Shown in pieces: positions 34,859-47,100 of a stretch of DNA of 64,000 bases. The notes below the pieces were generated by a model that saw nothing but the letters and a program-made list of their open reading frames with translations, was not told the DNA's origin and did not search any database. Position 1 is the stretch's first letter, and each line of letters begins with the position of its first letter. A program made the translations under genes and the position numbers. This stretch comes from Zygnema cylindricum (taxonomy: Eukaryota; Streptophyta; Zygnematophyceae; Zygnematales; Zygnemataceae): contig JBBHKE010003218.1 of NCBI GenBank assembly GCA_037447655.1, forward strand, positions 1-64,000, written 5' to 3'.

Positions 34859-36247
34859 GCTTTTTACATATTTCATGATTTTACTAATTTCAACCTTGAA
34901 ACTACCGTACAGTACAGGACATGTACGGTACAAAACAATAAACTTTGAATAGTGTTGATGGTTTTTCTAATAGTGTTGACAACACTTTATCCGCGCCCCT
35001 GAATTAAAACCCGAGATCCTAGAATATAATTGATAATGTTATTCTATCTCGACGCTAATATAGGTACACAACTCGTAAAGAAACTTATTGTTATTTCGTA
35101 AAAAAGTACACAAAAGTGTCAGATAACGGCGGTCGACGCGAGAAAGTGAGTGGCGTCGACAGGGGAAAGCGCACACAGACTTGATTTAGGGTAAGAAAGA
35201 GGGGGGAATTGCGCGAAGCTGTTCTCACGTGTTCAAAAGTCGACCATCTGAACACATGCTATAGCGGAATGTGATCCAAATTAGTGTTATGTCTACCAAT
35301 TAGCGTGAATGTTTTGTTGGCTTTGGGCCCTTTATACCAAGTTTGTTTCTTTACACTTAAATTTTTTATACGTTAGTAGAGATTCACAGTGCAATTCAAC
35401 AACATTAAACTTGTCCAACTCTTCCACGCCTTTTTTATTCAGTACGACAAGGTGGCTTTTAAGGTACAACAATGTAGTCAACTATGAAGGCGACTACAAT
35501 CTCCCCTATACGCTGTAGTGTAGCCTATGGTAAAAACCTCGATGTTTATGCCTACTCTATAATTAAAAATCGTGGCGCCAAATTTGAAAGCGGAACATGG
35601 TATTCAACTTGCTATGGAAAAACCATCAAGGTAGAAATTGGATATAAAAAAATAACATCAAAAGATTACAAAATTGTGAGAGGAACTACAACATAGAGAA
35701 CAAAAGATATATTAAACGTAAATATAACAATTAACCACCAAAACTAACTAAATCTATAAAAGATGATTACTAAAAGGAGAATAAACATACACTATGTTAC
35801 TACATACAACCCTAACAAACTAAAATCCTCACCCTCGAAGGTCGTGGATGTGGACTAGATCCCTAAGTGGAAGATCTACAAGGCACCGTCTACCTTCTGA
35901 CCCTGTGTTACGTCAAAGGAGAGCAACGGCTTCAACTCATTGAAAAGGCGATCAGACACGCTAATAGTAAAAATCGACAAAAATGCTTGATGGAGGATCC
36001 CCCCTCAATTCAAATGTATGAAAGTGGATCATGCTTCTCCAATTTACGATACACTACAACGTGAATCGTTATAAAGTGTATAAACAGGTATTGTGGGTTT
36101 ATATGTGTGTTGTTTTTATAATTCAACCCTCAAATAGTGAAGCTATTTTTATTCTTCGTTTCGTATTATTTATAATGCAATTTGTGCATCGTTTTATATT
36201 TTATTGACAACTCTCGTTTCTTTTCAAATGATAAGGCCGATTCTAAA
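34859..36247. repeat. Direct repeat copy B, left part
   Basis: Homologous to 30199 to about 31840. It ends with GATTCTAAA, where the Copia element begins; the homology resumes at 48960 with CTAAACCCTCACG. An open stretch at 35484-35696 encodes the shared relic YSIIKNRGAKFESGTWYS. No start-to-stop gene of known family is visible. Confidence 0.9.
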
Positions 36248-36394
36248 TGTTGAAAAGAAGTAATTAATAGTTCACTTCTCTAATTTATTTCCACTTTAAA
36301 GAGAGAGAGTGAGGATCACAGGCACGCCATGGCTGCCGCAATATCTAGAAAGTGGTAGATTTAGAAGTAGAGGATATTTTACAAAAATGGTGTC

Positions 36395-36480
36395 TTGGTC
36401 CATATTTGAACCTGGTTTTGCGAACCACTGTGCAGTAGTACGTCTTATCCACTAAGGCTTTATCAAAACGATACAAGTGA
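36395..36480 (-). repeat. tRNA-like sequence inside the LTR (antisense to the element)
   Basis: Read on the minus strand, it contains AAGCCTTAGTGGATAAGACG (A-box-like) followed by CCAGGTTCAAATATGG (B-box-like), about 40 nt apart as in a tRNA. The same region of the 3' LTR (48217-48305) has GCCTTAGTGGATAAGACG and CCAGGTTCATATCTGG. The cloverleaf is imperfect. It is either a captured tRNA/SINE head or a pol III-like promoter relic. Confidence 0.5.
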
Positions 36481-36885
36481 CGGGTTCCAAAGATATATAA
36501 ACATTAACGCGACAGCTAAATAACACAAGACTAACGAAGAGGAACAATTCATGCATATACGCGAATCTAAACCGTGTAAAATATATTTTGATCGGACGGA
36601 CGGCATTATAGACGCCACGCGAAGTGAGATTTTGGCGGCATACGGAGATAGCGTAACACGGTGCCACGTGGCGCTACATTATTTGATACCAGAAAAGATG
36701 GGAGGAGGAACCATGGCTCCCGATTTGACTGGTTTCACCTTGTAGACCTTGTCGTACAAAGGTCGTACAATAAGTACATCGCCCATTGTACCTTCTTGTA
36801 GAATATAGTGCTCATACTGGACTACGGTTTAGTAGTAGGTAGTCGTGAGTAGGCACACCAAGACTTAGTGATATTTGGGGACCTC

Positions 36886-38145
36886 TGTTGGTTTTTGGGA
36901 AGATTCAGTTTCGTACATGCGTGCGCGTGCATATATATTTACTTGATATACTGTGGAGATTTGAAGAGATTTGTGGATCGGGGGAGTAAGTGTGCGAGTG
37001 AAATTAAATGGACATAAAGAACAAACTGAGTGGCGCGGAATGCGCTAGGAAATGGACGGCGGATCGCGAAGCGATCCGACGATGATTTGAAATATTCGAA
37101 GTATTTGAAAATGTACGCCAGCCGTACAAATCAAAATGCGACAGGTGTACTTTAGTTTTGACCGGCGGAATTTATGACATAGTACGTGGTCTCGGTACGG
37201 AAATAAATTCGGCTGTACGATATTGTTGACAAGTGGAATTTTTGTTTGGTTTTTGTGACCACGCGGCACGACATCGACGGTGCCAAATAAGAGTTACGGA
37301 CGGCGGACAAAGGCCGCCGATATTTTCAAGAGATCACATTGTTTTATGACGCATTATCTGGTGGACCGTACATATACGATGTCGGTTCACTACGTGGATT
37401 TATCTGCAAGTGACTAAGCAAGTTGTCGCTTATGACGCGTATTTTGCGGACGCGCCGGTGTAAATATTTGAAACAATATTGTTTTGTCGTATGTGTATTA
37501 TTAATTTAGTATTGATTATGACATTTTTATTTTAAGTGATCAATTAGGGTTTTCGATAGTGTAATTTGTGTGTGTACGATGTCGTATTTGCAGACAAGTG
37601 TACGCTTACGATTGCTTGACTTTCAGGTGTACGCTTACGATTAGTTTGATTTAATGACAGTTACGTAATTTACGTTGGTTATTTTGACACTTAGTGATTT
37701 GTTAACAGCTCACAAGTGTATATATAGATTTGAGCTTCATTAGAATAATTAATCAATGCTGGTTAGTAAAGTGGGGACCGAAGATGTAGACTTTTAGGGT
37801 TGCCGATTAGGTCATGCACTTTGAATGATATAATGATTATACTTTGATTATACTCTTGTTTATGTGTGATGCATTTGTGTGTTATTATTTATTTATGTTT
37901 TTATATATGTTTGATATGCATTGTTTATGCATTTGTCCTAGGGTTTGTTTATGTCGACTATTCTATCAAACATTAGATGTTGTCATAGGGTTTATTTATG
38001 TTGATTATTCCATGAAACCCTAAATGTTGTTGTATGTTAAATGGAGGATGCATTTCATATGATTGTTCGTCGACCTATTTTTGCTTAGCTTTTTGCATGA
38101 TAGTTTGGGTGGCTTCTGCGGTCTATTTTAGACCAAAGAACAACA
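36886..38145. mobile_element. Solo LTR inserted into the outer Copia 5' LTR
   Basis: The 1260-bp insert begins TGTTGGTTTTTGGGAAG and ends AAGAACAACA (TG...CA, with short inverted ends TGTTG/CAACA). It is flanked by the 5-bp duplication ACCTC (36881-36885, 38146-38150). It is absent from the 3' LTR at the equivalent position (about 48707). It contains a TATA-like stretch (GTGTATATATAG near 37720) and no coding sequence, all typical of an LTR left after internal recombination. Confidence 0.85.
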
Positions 38146-38399
38146 ACCTCTCTCTAAGAGAGCTTGTAATTATAAAGTTCATCTTTGACCAGCCATAACG
38201 TACTGCTCAGGAGAGCAAATTCAGTTATTATTTTTGCGTTTGACTCAAAGGAGTCTTCTCCTCACGAGGTGAGGGTGGTCAAAATATTTGTGTGCCTGGG
38301 CGGTATTTATTCAGTGGGAAAGTGGAAAGAGCAAATATTATCCTAGAGGCTTTACATAGGCTGCTCATTCTGTGGGTCAATGGAGACCACATAATTTCA

Positions 38400-38909
38400 A
38401 GTTATGGGCCCACCCTCTAAGGTGCCTATGTTTGATTGATCAGACTTTTTATATTGGGAAACGATGATAGAGGGAGAACTATTTGAGAAGCATCTATGGG
38501 GCATAGTTTCTAGAAAAATGCGATGCCCACCTCCACTTGGGTTTGGAGGGACACGTTTTTTTCGCACCTGCGCCACTACAGTAGCAAGAACAGCAGCCAC
38601 CATCGTCGAGGATGAAGATGAGGAAGGAGAGGAGATTGCATAGAAGGAGAAAAAAAAAGAGTTGCAACTGAAGAAAAACCATTGCCGAAGGCAATACCGA
38701 CAGCAGCATCATCAACAACGGTGACAATGGTTCAGACCGACAAATCAGAGTATGATAAGTGCAACTACAAAGAAGAGGTTGTTAAGCTCTTAATTCTTAA
38801 AAGTGTAGTAAAGGGCATTGCCATTCCCCTTATGCATGTCAAATTTTCATCTCAGATTTAGATATCACTAGTTAACAAATATAACAGTGGATCATTGCAG
38901 CAGCAACAG
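38400..38909 (+). pseudogene. Outer Copia leader and N-terminal gag fragment
   Basis: Between the outer 5' LTR and the nested Copia. A broken frame near the end contains KEEVVKLLILKSVVKGIAIP and LVNKYNSGSLQQQ, which continues logically into FNKQLARNKIATYTYKGG after the nested element (44153 onwards). Several stops interrupt it. Confidence 0.6.
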
Positions 38910-39530
38910 TATTGAAAAGTAAGCTTCAGTAAGTCTTTGAAATTAGAGTCTAGGACTTAGAATAATTTTGGATCACCAATTGTTCAATATTGACCAAATT
39001 TAGTGTGGATTTTTGTAGTATCTACACGAATAGTTATCTTTAAGTAAATTAGTGTGTAGGGCCGCCAATGAATGTGGACGTGATAAATATCTCACGGATT
39101 TTTTGGGTGTAGATATTGTTTTTACACAATTCTGGTCCAAGTACGTAGATTTTTGTCAGTAGATATTTAGGTGAACCTTGTAAATACGTTTTAGATGTTT
39201 TCTAGATCTTTTGAGTATTTAGTTCAATTAGGATTGGGCAATTCGACACAGAATGTACATTCTACACAGAGTTTAAGGAAATGAGAGCACTAAGTGCACT
39301 TTAAGGTGTTTTTCTGTTCTATTGTCCTTATTTTGGCTGTGAAATATGTTTGTCTGGTTGTAAGACCTCTCTCACTTAAAGCTACATACCTTAGAACATA
39401 AATCTAGTCAAATAGGTATTACTCTTTGGGTTTGCTTCTGCTGCCATGTCAACTAATGGCTCAGTCCCAGCTGGTGCAAGTGTGACGCATAGTGGGAGTG
39501 GAACACAGCCAAGTCAGAATGCCCATGACC
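38910..39530 (+). repeat. 5' LTR of inner Copia
   Basis: It begins TATTGAAAAGTAAG (usual form TGTTGAAAAG) and ends ATGCCCATGACC. The similarity to the 3' copy continues through the presumed gag start codon at 39446, so by comparison the LTR includes the first 28 gag codons. No standard primer-binding site follows. Confidence 0.85.
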
Positions 39531-40057
39531 GCCCACCGACCAAATTGCCTATTTTTGATAGAACTGACTTCTTATATCGGGAAGATATGTTGAGCTCATA
39601 TTTCCAGGAGATGGACCTGTCACCCATTGTGGAAAGAACAGCCGATGAGACGGCACCGGATTGGAGAAAGAAGAATCTTTAATGCCTCAACGAATTTTGA
39701 TCTTTGAATTTAAGTATTCAGGAGGTAGTATATCAGATCATTGTCATGCTATGAAAAGGTTGTTCCTTCAAAGTACAAGTGCAGGTGGGGACTTTTCACC
39801 ATCTCAGCAGGCTATGTTATTCATGAGAACTTTACCCGATGAATAAAAGGGAGCCATGGATAGGCTTAAGGCTCTTTCATAGCGTCAATGGAACATAGCA
39901 TAAGCAATACAGTTTATTTTGAGTGAAGAAGCTAACCAAATTTCATAAAGAGGTAAGTAAGTCTTTTCAAGCACTAGCTAACCAATTTTGAGACTCTAAG
40001 ATTGGCAGTGGCAGTGGTAATGGCAGTGGTAGAGGTAGTGGTCCTAGAAGGTCACCT
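39446..40057 (+). pseudogene. Inner Copia gag, broken
   Basis: The frame from MSTNGSVPAGASV stops at 39682 and continues in other frames (39661-39846 and beyond) with several stops. The N-terminal 28 residues are encoded by the LTR. The Gly/Ser/Arg linker just before the zinc knuckle (SGNGSGRGSGPRR) is still visible near 40010-40050. Confidence 0.7.
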
Positions 40058-43000
40058 TTGAAATGCTATTACTGTGATGAAAATGGCCATGTTTTCAAGA
40101 TGTGTCATTCCATTAAGAGTGCTAAAGCTACAGGAAATTTTCGCTCTGGTTGGGACGAAAGCCGAGTTCCATCTACGTCAAATGATCGCCCAACAGCATT
40201 TTCCAACGCACTTGAAGAGGAGGATGTGAGCAGTTTTCTCGATAACAGCGAAAAGAAATACTTTGCGATGGCACAAACAACGAAAGGCTTGGAGGAAGAC
40301 GAATGGATTATGGACTCCGGTGCATCTGCACACATGTGCCGCAGTTGCCATCTCTTTGAGAGTATTCAATCTACCTCTCCTGTCAAAATTTATTTTAGTG
40401 ATGATACCTTTGTTGAGTCGAAAGCAAATGGGAGGGTGTCACTTATGTTGAATGTAGAGGGAAAACCTGTGAAAAGGGTTTTAGAAGATGTGTTACATCT
40501 CGCAGCTTTTAAAAGAACATTTTTTTCTACGTCAGTGGTAGAAAAGAAAGGTTTTAAAACTATATCTGAGAATGGGAAGGAAACAGTGAGTAAGAATGGG
40601 AAAATAGCTGCAGAGGGATTTGCTGGTGGAAACAATTTGTATCGATTGTGTCTTGCAAATGATAATGACAATGATGTTATGTACTCAAGTGTAATCAGTG
40701 ATTGTGATTTATGGCATAAACGTTTAGGACATGTGAATTATCATAGATTAGAAAAGATGGTAAATCAGAAAATGGTGGAAGGTGTAAAAATTAGTCAAAA
40801 ACCAACATCAAACGTATGTGATGGTTGTGCAATGGGAAAAATCCATAAGTTGCCTTTCCCTTCGCAAACTGATCATAGAAGTAGCAGGGTGCTAGAACTA
40901 ATTTATTCAGATGTATTGGGGCTATCTAGATACCCATCAGTGGGAGGGGTTAAGTTTATGCTTACTTTTACGGATGACTATAGTAGGTTTACAACAGTTT
41001 ATTTTTTGAAAAGTAAGGATGAAGTCTTTGCAAAATTTAAAGAGTATAAGGCTTGGGTTGAAAATTTGCATGAGAGAAAGATAGCAGGGTTCAGATCTGA
41101 TAATGGAGGGGAGTACATTTCTAATGAGTTTGGAGAATTCTTAAAATTGCATGGAATCTCACGTCAGCTTACTGTTCCTTATTTTCCGGAACAAAACGGT
41201 GTTTCACAGAGGATGAATATGACTATATCAAAGTGTGCTAGGACAATGATGGTTAATATGGACATAGATTACAAATTTTGGGCTGAGGCTATGAATTGTG
41301 CTGCTTATGTGAGAAACAGGTTAGAAACAAGGGCAGTAAAAGATAAAACTCCCTATGAAATGTGGACTGGACACAAACCAGATGTAAGTCACTTCAAGGT
41401 TTTTGGAAGTAAAGTTTTTATGTTAGATAATGATCCGCAGAAATGGAAGCTAGAACCAAAAGGTATACCATGGCTATTTCTAGGGTACGATAATCATGCC
41501 AAAGGTTATAGAGTGTATGACACTAAGAGAAATAAAGTTGTGGTAGCCAGAAACATTATTGTGATGGATAAAGGAAAAGGAGTAAATGTATTTAATGAGC
41601 GCATAGATGAGAAGAAGGATAGAAGTGTTGATTATATCTTTTTGGAGGAAAATCCCATGTTTTTCAAGAAAAATATAGAAAATGCATCTACACTAGCTCA
41701 AAGTGACTTGCAATCATCTTCTCCACCATAAACGAAAGTGTTATGCCCGAAAGAGTTGCAGACTCTCCTCTACCTCAAGCCGAAATTGAATCACATGAAG
41801 AATCACATGTATCAAGGAGGAGGACCCAACCATCTATACCAACGACAGATTTTCCAGGTGGAGTTAGACGAAGCGCGCGACTTAGGGGAGAAAATGCAGC
41901 TTTTGCTCACTCAACACACATAGAAGAGCCTCTAACGTTGACGGAAGCTTTTTCGAGTAATGAAAGGGAACACTGGGTGGAAGCGGTCAATGAGGAAATG
42001 AAGTCCATCATGGAGGCCCAAACATGGGATCTGGTGTAACTTCCTCCTGAAAGAAAGGCTATTGGAAGTAAATGGGTGTTTAAATTAAAATTGAACCCAG
42101 ATAATACCATAGACAGGTACAAGGGTCGCTTGGTTGCTAAGGGATATAATCAAAAAGAGGGGATAGATTATGAAGAAACTTTTTCACCGGTTGTAAGGTT
42201 TCCATCTGTCCGCATCTTTCTTACATTAGCTGCCATAGAGGATTTTGACATCCACCAAATGGATGTCAATACTGTATTTTTGCATGGTGATTTAGATAAG
42301 GTCATTAATATAAAGCAGCCAAAGGGTTATGAGGAAGCAGAAAAAGAAAATCTTTTGTGCAGACTTTTAAAATCTTTGTATGGCCTAAAATAGGCCCCTA
42401 GGCAATGGAACCGAAAGTGAGATGAGTTCTTCACAGGATTAGGATTTACTAGAATTAGTTCTGATCATTCAGTATATGTAATGTGTGGTGATAATCGTGA
42501 TGAAGTGATATTCATTGTTGTGTATGTTGATGATTTGCTGCTAATTAGAAGGAACAAAAAAGGAATTGCTAGAGTAAAACACGCTCTTACTTCCAAATTT
42601 GAAATGAAGGATTTGGGTGAGGCTAAATACATTCTTGGAATACAAGTTGAAAGAGATAGAGAAAAGAAAATCATTAGGCTAACTCAAAAAGAATCGATAG
42701 GAAACATGTTGGAAAAATTTGGCTTGGCTGATGCCAAAGGTTGTGCAACTCCTATGGAGTATAAGCAAAAACTTGAAGGAATAGAGCATGAGTTTGGAGT
42801 CATAATAAATGAGGAACTCAATGCAGAAGAGCAAAAATTTATGTCCCAAATACCTTACAGACAAGTAGTAGGAAGTCTGATTTACTTCATGAATTGCACT
42901 AGGCCTGATATAGCTGCAGCTGTTGGTGTGTTGAGCAGAAGTCTACAAAATCCACGAAAAAGAGATTGGGAGGCAACAAAAAGGGTCTTAAGATATCTTG

Positions 43001-43480
43001 TTGGGACTAGAAATCTTTGGCTTACTTTGGGAGCGGACAAGGTTAGCATTAATACTTTGAGTGATGCAACCTATGATGATGTGCCTAGTAGGAAGTCTAC
43101 AACAAGGTATGTCATTCAGATTGGAAGTGGAACTTGTAGTTGGAGTAGTAAACTTCAAAAAGTCACGGCACAATCGACTATGGAAGCCGAATACATGGCT
43201 GCGAGCGCAGCTTTAAAGGAGCTACTTTGGATTAAGGCATTTTTTCAAGAATTAGGGTTTACACAACACGCAACACAAATAATGTGGTGCGACAATCAAG
43301 CAGCCATTGCTGTGGCTACAAATCCAAGTCACCATTTTAAGAGTAAGCATATGGACATTCGGCTACATTTGGTACGAGAAAAAGTATTTGCAAGAGTGGT
43401 GAAACTTTGATATTTGCATGATGAGAAAATGGTTGCAGACATGTTCACAAAAGCCCTTCCATCTCCTAAGTTGGAGTAAT
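40058..43480 (+). pseudogene. Inner Copia pol polyprotein (knuckle-PR-INT-RT-RH), lightly broken
   Basis: A 557-codon open stretch (40058-41731) carries the zinc knuckle CYYCDENGHVFKMC, the aspartic protease site WIMDSGASAHMC, the GAG-pre-integrase LWHKRLGH and an integrase core with acidic residues in LIYSDVLG, FRSDNGGEY and PEQNGV. After a frameshift near 41.73 kb come the RT segments (YKGRLVAKGYNQKEG, IHQMDVNTVFLHG, VVYVDDLL) and RNase H (STMEAEYMAASAALKELLW, MWCDNQAAIA). In-frame stops lie at 41729, 42037, 42391, 42418 and 43408. The catalytic motifs are preserved, but the protein is not intact. Confidence 0.9.
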
Positions 43481-43531
43481 GCAGAAAAACATGTGGTCTT
43501 AGTGAGTAAGTCTTTTAAAGCTTAAGGGGAG

Positions 43532-44152
43532 TATTGAAAAGTAAGCTTTAGTAAGTCTTAGAAATTAGAGTCTATGACTTAGAATAATTTTGGATCACCA
43601 ACAGTTCAATATTGACCAAATTTAGTGTGGATTTTTGTAGTATCTACACGAATAGTTATCTTTAAGTAAATTAGTGTGTATGGCCGCCAATGAATGTCGA
43701 CGTGATAAATATATCACGGATTTTTTGGGTGTAGATATTGTTTTTACACAATTGTGGTCCAAGTACTTAGATTTTTGTCTGTAAATATTTAGGTGAACCT
43801 TGTACATACGTTTTAGATGTTTTCTAGATCTTTTGAGTATTTAGTTCAATTAGGATTGAGCAATTCGACACAGAATGTACATTCTACACAGAGTTTAAGG
43901 AAATGAGAGCACTAAGTGCACTTTAAGGTATTTTTCTGTTCTATTGTCCTTATTTTGGTAGTGGTATATATTTTTCTGGTTGTAAGACTTCTCTCACTTA
44001 GAGCTACATATCTTACAACATAAATCTAGTCAAATAGGTATTACTCTTTGGGTTTGCTTCTCCTGCCATGTCTACTAATGGCTCAGTCCCAGCTGGTGCA
44101 AGTGTGACGCCTAGTGGGAGTGGAACACAACCAAGTCAGAATGCCCATGACC
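43532..44152 (+). repeat. 3' LTR of inner Copia
   Basis: Same length as the 5' LTR. It is preceded by the polypurine tract at 43518-43531. After ATGCCCATGACC the sequence switches to outer-element gag (TTCAACAAACAGTTGGC). Confidence 0.9.
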
Positions 44153-47100
44153 TTCAACAAACAGTTGGCAAGAAATAAAATTGCAACTTATACTTATAAG
44201 GGAGGAAGCATGAATAATTATTGCAATGATTTAAGGGCATTGCTTGGAGAGCTAGAGAGTGCACGTAACTCATGGTCTGAGAGACAAAGAGTGATAACAT
44301 TAATAATGAAACTACATGAAGAGTATGAGGATATCATTAACCGATTGCAGAACATAGGAGATAACAATTAGAATTGGGATGACACAGTGGGAATGAATTT
44401 AGTGAAAGAAAGCACCATAGAGCTTAGGAGAGGGAGTCCAAGTGTTCAAGCATTGTCTGTAGGAGCTGATTGGCGGAAGCGTGATCAGGAGAGAGGGAAA
44501 GATCCCTATCGAAACTTTGGTGGAAGAGGACAAAGAGATGGCAGATTTTATAGATAGGGGAGAGGAACTTCTCGAGGAGGATTATGTCACTCCTACAAGA
44601 AACCGAGACACTATATGGCAGATTGTGTCAAACATGCATATCTTCGAGTGAAAGATGGACAAAGAACCTCAAAGGATGGTGAAAAGAAAAAGGCTTTCTT
44701 GACTCAAGTTCATGATGACGAAGAGGATGAAGAAAATGAACAGGAAGCGGAGCGTGAGGAGCTTCTTCTTAATCCAAAAACCACTGAAAAGCATGTCTAC
44801 ATTCCACGGAGACAAAAGTGTGCTTTGGAGGTAAGAGAGATGCACCCGAGGATGGGTGGATCATATACTCAGGGGCCACAATGCATATGTGCAAAGATAA
44901 AAGGTGGTTCACTAAAGTGAGAAAGATCTTAATAGTTGAAATAGAGTACCGAGATGGTAGAGTATAAACCACAAGTCTTGTTGGAATTGTTGACTTGAAG
45001 GTTTTAGTTGATGGAAAGGCCTCAATTCTAACACTGTCAGACGTTCTTTACATTCCACAGCTTAGCAAGAACATGGTCTCAACAGCTGTACTAGATGAAA
45101 AGGAGTTTGAAACAAGAACTATGAAAGGAATCTTCATAACAAGCTTTGATAATGAGGTTTATTTCATAGTTGAGAAGGGCAGTCAAAGGATGTTCAGAAT
45201 TGATCTTTGCATTGAAAAGAGTGTTTTTTACTCGTGTGAAAGTTAGATATGCTTTGGCACAAAAGGTTGGGGCATGTGCATCTAGATATATTAAAGAAAA
45301 TGAAGAAAAAGGGAATAGTGGAGGGTATTACTTTTGAAGATGATGAGTCATTTGATGATTGTAGTGGATGTGCCCAACGGAAGATTCATAGACTTCCATT
45401 TCCAAAGGCAACCACATTTAGGAGAGAGAAAGTATTAGATCTAATTCACACTAATGTTTGGGGATCAGCTAGGTATGTTTCACATGGGGGGAAGAGATGG
45501 ATGTTAACCATCACAGATGATTGGTCTAGATACACGAAGGTATACTTTTTAAAACATAAGTCAGAGGTATCAAGATGTTTCAAAGAGTTTAAAGTATGGA
45601 GTGAAAATCTGCATGAAACCTCAATAAAAGAGATAAAAAGTGATAACGGGAAAGAATACACCTCAAGGGAATTTGAATAATTTCTTAAAGAAGAACGAAT
45701 TCATCATTAAAAAACTGTTTTTTATAATCCGGAACAAAATGGAGTAGCAGAAAGATTGAATATAACTTTATGAGATATGTCCAGAAGTATGTTAACTGAT
45801 AAAAGGATAGGGTTGCAATTTTGGGTTGAGATATGAAACTATGCTAATTTCATCAAAATTAGAGTCCTTACTTCAGCAAATAAGGAGGAAACACTGTATG
45901 AGAGGTGGACAAGAAAAAAGCTTGATTTGTCTAGTTTAAGAGTGTTTCAAAGTCAAATCTACAGTTTGGATTCCGATAAGACTAAATGGAAGTTAGAGGG
46001 GAGAGGGAAACCAGGATATCTTGTAAGATATGAGGAGAGCAAAAAATGATACCAGGTGTATGACTTGAAAAAAAGATATATAATTTCGGTAAAACACATA
46101 GTGGTGATGAATGAAGAAAAGTCCATTGATCCATACAAATATAATAAGGAAATCAAAATCAGATTTGAAACGGATCGGTTTTTTTGACTTTGACTTTGAA
46201 AGAAGGAAGATGGAGAAAAAGAAAAATCTGCAGATCTACCAAAGGAGAAGGAGAAAACGACAACATCCGAGGAAACGCCACAATACGAAGTGGAAACCGA
46301 TGAGGAACTTGATGAGACACCGGAATTGGAAGATAGAGAAGCTGAAAATCTTCCTAAACGAAACCCAATGATGCCTTCCATACCGGCGTCCAATTTTGAA
46401 AGGGAAAGAAGAAGTAGTAAACGACTTCAAGAAAGACAAGTAGATAACCAACTCACAAAGATGTCTCACCCATATAAACCTCAAACATACTCAGAGGCCA
46501 TAAACACCTCAGAAAGTAGCTGGTGGATCACTGCTATAAATAAAAAAATGGCCTTTAACATGGAAGCCAATACATGGGAGTTGGTAGATTGTCCACCGGA
46601 CCGAAAACCGATCGGATGTAAGTGGGTTTTAAAACTTAAATTAAACCGGATAATACCATTGAAAGGTACAAAGCTAGGTTAGTTGCAAAGGGGTATTCTC
46701 AAAAAGAGCGGATAGACTACGAAGACACCTTTGCACTGTAGTCAGATTTCCTTCTATTAGAATCTTTTTAAGTTTAGCCACAGCAGAGGATATAGAAATA
46801 CACCAGATAGATATTATAACGACCTTTTTGCACGGAGATTTGGAAGAAGATATTTATAGGAGGCAACCGGAAGGATTCGTGGAAAGTGGGGAAGAAAGCA
46901 AGGTTTGCAAATTGATAAAATCACTCCATGGGCTTAAGCAAGCCCCTCGACAATGGCATAGAAAATTAGACGAATTTCTAACCGGTTTGGGGTATATCAG
47001 AATTAGTTCAAATCACTCAATATATTTATTTGAGGATGAGAATGGAGTGATATTTATTGCTATTTATGTGGATGATTTGTTGGAATAAGCAAGTCTTTAA

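Larger units (their letters stand above)
36248..38399 (+). repeat. 5' LTR of outer Copia (enlarged by an inserted solo LTR)
   Basis: It matches 48072-48959 in two blocks, 36248-36885 and 38146-38399. The break lies at GGACCTC/TCTCTAAGAG. The second block contains GGTGAGGGTGGTCA and ends ATAATTTCA at the LTR/internal junction. A typical tRNA-iMet primer-binding site is not obvious just after it. Confidence 0.9.
38910..44152 (+). mobile_element. Ty1/Copia LTR retrotransposon, inner element
   Basis: This 5243-bp element sits in the gag of the outer Copia. Its LTRs (38910-39530 and 43532-44152) are both exactly 621 bp with about 29 mismatches by eye (near 5 percent), so it is younger than its host element. 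Between them lie gag, a CCHC knuckle, protease, integrase, reverse transcriptase and RNase H in Copia order, with a few stops and one frameshift. A polypurine tract AAGCTTAAGGGGAG directly precedes the 3' LTR. No clear 5-bp target duplication is seen. Confidence 0.93.
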
